From an uncultured Clostridia bacterium (GTDB lineage: Bacteria > Bacillota > Clostridia > Oscillospirales > Acutalibacteraceae), in contig CALEIS010000087.1 in assembly GCA_937877675.1 (NCBI GenBank), forward strand, positions 1-15,944: 15,944 bases of DNA. The letters run 5' to 3'. The notes beneath the pieces are model-generated. The model was not told where the DNA came from. It was given only the letters and a program-made list of their open reading frames with translations, and searched no databases. Below, in pieces: positions 13,475-15,944 of this stretch. The position numbers and the translations under genes were made by a program. Every line of letters begins with the position of its first letter. Position 1 is the first letter of the stretch.

Positions 13475-14531
13475 TTAACTCTTTTGGTGCATTGGTGAGA
13501 TTTCTGCAACCATCGGCTGTGATGTATGCCATATCTTCAATTCGAACACCAAATTTTTCAGGGATATAAATTCCAGGTTCAACAGTTACGATGTTACCAA
13601 CTTGTAAAATGCTGTCAGAAGCAGGAGACAGATTGGGGTATTCGTGAATTTCCACACCAACACCATGACCTGTTGAGTGGGTGAAATATTGTCCGTAACC
13701 TGCATCACGAATAACTGAACGAGCAAACTCGTCACCTGTTTTGCATGGAATACCTGCCTTTATGTTGTTAAGACAGTTTATCTGTGCATTAAGTACGGCA
13801 TTATAAACATTTTTCATTTCGTCGGTAGCAAAACCAACGGCAATAGTACGGGTCATGTCACTGTGGTATCCATTGATAAGTGTACCAAAGTCCATAGTGA
13901 TAAAATCGCCATTTTCGATTTTCTTGTTGCTTGGCACACCGTGTGGCATTGATGAATTCTTGCCACTTACTGCGATAGTTTCAAAGGAAAGACCTTCGCC
14001 ACCATTACGAAGCATATAAAAATCAAGCTCAAGGGCGATTTCCTTTTCAGTAACACCAACTTTTATGAATTTAAGAATATGATTAAAAGCATCCTCGGCA
14101 ATTCGTTGAGCCTTCACAATGCTTTCAACTTCACTTTCTGTTTTAATTGAACGTAAAGTATTGATAAGTGTATCAAGAGTTGTATCTGTTGATATACTGA
14201 TGTTTTTAAGCACACCTTTAAGTGAGTTATATGTAGAAACTGTCATTCTTGTTGACTCAACAAGAAGATGCTTACATTTCATTTCACCTAAAATCTCTGC
14301 AATCTGTGGATAAGTTTTACCTAAAAGCATAACCTCACTATTGGTGATTTGCTTTTCGGCAGCTTCAATATATCTTCCGTCAGTAATAAAAACTGAACGG
14401 TCTGCTGAAACAAGTAAAAAACCATCAGAAGATTCGAAACCTGTAAAATACCTACGATTTTCAGGTGAAATTATCAAGGCACAATATCCGTTGCCTTTTT
14501 CTGCGATTAGTTTTTGTAAATTTTTAATCAT
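13464..14531 (-). CDS. M24-family aminopeptidase P / Xaa-Pro peptidase
   Basis: This metallopeptidase probably cleaves the bond before or after proline in short peptides in the cytoplasm. The 355-aa product has an N-terminal creatinase-like domain (NRRYFTGFESSDGFLLV) and the pita-bread M24 domain. All five metal ligands are seen: Asp214 and Asp225 (TMDFGTLINGYHSDMTRT), His289 (STGHGVGVEIHE), Glu318 (VTVEPGIY) and Glu332 (VRIEDM). Sequence alone does not separate aminopeptidase P from prolidase (PepQ). The ATG at 14531 overlaps the end of the yqeG gene by 8 bases; in-frame ATGs at 14540 and 14546 are possible, and none has a strong ribosome binding site, so coupling to yqeG is likely. Confidence 0.93.
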   Translation of the reverse strand: MIKNLQKLIAEKGNGYCALIISPENRRYFTGFESSDGFLLVSADRSVFITDGRYIEAAEKQITNSEVMLLGKTYPQIAEILGEMKCKHLLVESTRMTVSTYNSLKGVLKNISISTDTTLDTLINTLRSIKTESEVESIVKAQRIAEDAFNHILKFIKVGVTEKEIALELDFYMLRNGGEGLSFETIAVSGKNSSMPHGVPSNKKIENGDFITMDFGTLINGYHSDMTRTIAVGFATDEMKNVYNAVLNAQINCLNNIKAGIPCKTGDEFARSVIRDAGYGQYFTHSTGHGVGVEIHEYPNLSPASDSILQVGNIVTVEPGIYIPEKFGVRIEDMAYITADGCRNLTNAPKELIIL

Positions 14532-15042
14532 AGTAACCATATCCATGTAATTTTTCAAATTCTTTAATGATTGGTATAGACTTGCGACGACGAATTGCAT
14601 AATAAACAGGGAATCGTGTTTTTCCTTTTAAGGCATCAACAAGAATGGCAATAGCACCACAATCATTTGCAGCCATAACGTCGGCAAAAATCTGGTCACC
14701 AACCATAGCTAATTCATTTATTTTAACACCCATCATTTCGGCACCTTGTATAAGTGTGTGTGGCTTCGGTTTTTTTGCATTGGCGATATATGGAAGACCG
14801 AGAGCCTTTGAAACGATTTTTGGACGACGAGGCATAGCGTTTGAAATTATCATAACTTTAATACCTGACTCCTGTATTTCTTTAAGCCAAATGTCAAGTC
14901 CGTCAATGCAATTTGTTTTTCCATCATTACAGATTGTGTTGTCAATATCAAGGGCAACTGCTTTTGCACCCATTTTCTGCAAATCTTCAACTGTAATATC
15001 AAGAACAGATTTATATCTGTATTTTGGCATAGCTAAAACCAT
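14524..15042 (-). CDS. YqeG-family HAD phosphatase (class IIIA)
   Basis: This is a 172-aa haloacid-dehalogenase phosphatase. Motif I is ALDIDNTI (Asp32, Asp34), motif II IISNA (65-69), motif III lies in NAKKPKP (Lys91 region), and motif IV is MVGDQIFADV (Asp116, Asp121). This matches the YqeG group, which in Bacillus lies next to the ribosome-assembly GTPase gene yqeH; the substrate is not established. The ATG at 15042 has AAAGGAG about 7 bases upstream and is chosen over an upstream in-frame ATG at 15096, which would lie in the preceding terminator region. It is coupled to the aminopeptidase gene by overlap. A terminator separates it from rpsU, and I see no convincing promoter of its own. 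Confidence 0.92.
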   Translation of the reverse strand: MVLAMPKYRYKSVLDITVEDLQKMGAKAVALDIDNTICNDGKTNCIDGLDIWLKEIQESGIKVMIISNAMPRRPKIVSKALGLPYIANAKKPKPHTLIQGAEMMGVKINELAMVGDQIFADVMAANDCGAIAILVDALKGKTRFPVYYAIRRRKSIPIIKEFEKLHGYGYYD

Positions 15043-15079
15043 AAAATTCTCCTTTGAAATAATGAGTATTTCTGATAGT

Positions 15080-15117
15080 AAAAAAATAGTGGGCAATCCG
15101 TCAATGGATGCCCACTT
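15080..15117 (-). terminator. Terminator after rpsU
   Basis: On the minus strand AGTGGGCATCC (15116-15106) pairs with the strand at 15099-15088 (one bulged base), around a 6-nt loop, followed by seven T (15086-15080). Confidence 0.88.
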
Positions 15118-15151
15118 GCGTTTTTAAAACATAGCTCCGCAAAGCGAAAGA

Positions 15152-15328
15152 TTATTTAAACTTACGCTTACGTGCAGCCTCAGACTTCTTCTTTCTCTTT
15201 ACAGAAGGCTTTTCGTAATGCTCTCTTTTGCGTACTTCCTGAATTACGCCGTCACGAGATGTCTGTCTCTTAAATCTTCTGAGAGCACTTTCCAAGGACT
15301 CGTTTTCTTTAACTTTTACCTGACTCAT
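15152..15328 (-). CDS. rpsU: 30S ribosomal protein S21
   Basis: S21 is a small subunit protein that helps the 30S subunit start translation. The 58-aa product begins MSQVKVKENESLESALRRF, continues with the family's basic middle segment (KREHYEKPS), and ends in a Lys/Arg-rich tail (KRKKKSEAARKRKFK). The length and composition match Firmicutes S21. GGGAGGG lies about 8 bases before the ATG at 15328. It has its own consensus promoter at 15365-15393 and a terminator 35 bases after the stop, so it can be a single-gene transcript, with yqeG reached by readthrough. Confidence 0.97.
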   Translation of the reverse strand: MSQVKVKENESLESALRRFKRQTSRDGVIQEVRKREHYEKPSVKRKKKSEAARKRKFK

Positions 15329-15364
15329 TAAAAATCCCTCCCTTTACATTGGGATACATTGTGT

Positions 15365-15393
15365 ATTATACAACACCAAAAGTCAACTGTCAA
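15365..15393 (-). promoter_or_regulatory. Consensus sigma-A promoter of rpsU
   Basis: On the minus strand a perfect TTGACA (15393-15388), a 17-bp spacer and a perfect TATAAT (15370-15365) lie 37 bases upstream of the rpsU start, as expected for a highly expressed ribosomal protein gene. Confidence 0.93.
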
Positions 15394-15446
15394 CAGTTAA
15401 TTTTTTAAATTTTCTATATTTTTATATTTAAAAGGAGAAAACAACC

Positions 15447-15944
15447 ATGCAAGTAAAACTGCAAAACGACTGCGTACTGGAAGTGGCAGAGGGAACTACC
15501 GTTTATGAGGCTGCTAAGGAAGCGGGACTGATCACAAGAGAAGTGATCGGCGCTGAGATCGACGGCAAGACCGTTGTCGCCATTGCCCAAGGCGCTTTCA
15601 CAGACAGAAGAGCAATGACCACTCTCGTGCTTAACCGCAGAATTATAAAGGTAGCGGACGGCGCATTTGTCGGCTGTTCCTCGCTTCAGACTATCTACTA
15701 TCCCGACGGTATCTACGAGATGAACAACGGGGCGCTCGACGAGTCCTCTTATACATCTCTTAAGCATATTTACGTAAATGCAACTCTCGCTCCCCGCTAC
15801 GTCGGATGTGATACAGGCGCACTTTCCGTTAAACTTTCACGACTCCTCGCTTCCGAGGATCAGAACAGAATTATCCTCATAGAGTCCAATCTCCAATCCT
15901 GCTTCTGCCTTAAATGGTATATTGCCGAGAATTATACCCAGTCC
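15447..15944 (+). CDS. TGS-like domain plus BspA-type leucine-rich-repeat protein (3' end outside window)
   Basis: The frame opens at the ATG at 15447, 10 bases after AAAGGAG, and stays open for 166 codons to the window edge. Residues 1-43 (VLEVAEGTTVYEAAKEAG, then IGAEIDGKTV) resemble the TGS beta-grasp domain at the N-terminus of threonyl-tRNA synthetase. From about residue 65 the pattern IIKVADGAFVGCSSLQTIYYP is the signature of BspA-type (LRR_5) repeats. No signal peptide is seen, unusual for LRR_5 proteins, which are often secreted. The rest (about 130-166) is not recognised. Codons ending in C or G dominate, unlike every other gene here, suggesting recent transfer or an assembly join. 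The TGS call is by resemblance only. Confidence 0.8.
   Translation, partial: MQVKLQNDCVLEVAEGTTVYEAAKEAGLITREVIGAEIDGKTVVAIAQGAFTDRRAMTTLVLNRRIIKVADGAFVGCSSLQTIYYPDGIYEMNNGALDESSYTSLKHIYVNATLAPRYVGCDTGALSVKLSRLLASEDQNRIILIESNLQSCFCLKWYIAENYTQS

Noticed and set aside
15414..15767. 117-codon minus-strand open frame at the right edge
   Set aside because: It is the shadow of the plus-strand TGS/LRR gene, which has a good ribosome binding site and recognisable repeat motifs.

Overview
The window is about 16 kb of AT-rich bacterial chromosome. It looks like a low-G+C Gram-positive of the Clostridia, probably Oscillospiraceae/Ruminococcus-like. The reasons are strong AGGAGG-type ribosome binding sites, the Firmicutes order SRP RNA-dnaX-ybaB-recR, an rpsU-yqeG neighbourhood and TTGACA/TATAAT promoters. 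The species assignment is inference.

Layout. (1) 1-1236: the 3' part of an AMP-forming acyl-CoA synthetase, closed by a terminator. (2) 1297-3997: an extended -10 promoter drives a PP2C phosphatase and a membrane Ser/Thr kinase with an N-terminal zinc ribbon, a matched signalling pair ending in a terminator. (3) 3999-5392, minus strand: the ribosome-rescue pair smpB and ssrA (tmRNA, tag DKNEKVLLAA). Between them lies a 415-bp unit with 34-bp terminal inverted repeats around a four-helix-bundle (S23/IVP) gene. Beyond the tmRNA 3' end is a 151-bp stretch that looks like a relic of site-specific integration. (4) 5497-8322, minus strand: a consensus promoter, then SRP RNA, dnaX, ybaB and recR, all housekeeping DNA replication and repair or secretion functions. 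(5) 8346-11890, plus strand: a cytoplasmic GH20 hexosaminidase, glycerol kinase and a small protein translationally coupled to it, closed by a bidirectional terminator. (6) 11845-11962, minus strand: an apparently unannotated small RNA with a near-perfect sigma-A promoter. (7) 11978-12778, minus strand: an OGG1-type 8-oxoguanine glycosylase. (8) 12779-13474: a 432-bp AT-rich regulatory region and an 87-aa membrane-tailed protein. (9) 13464-15393, minus strand: an M24 aminopeptidase, a YqeG phosphatase and ribosomal protein S21. (10) 15447-15944, plus strand: the 5' part of a gene for a TGS-like plus BspA-type leucine-rich-repeat protein, much richer in G+C than its surroundings.

Most genes are ordinary core genes. 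The parts worth a second look are the two insertions around ssrA, the small RNA at 11845-11927, the small protein after glpK, the palindromic promoter region upstream of 13211, and the compositionally foreign gene at the right edge.
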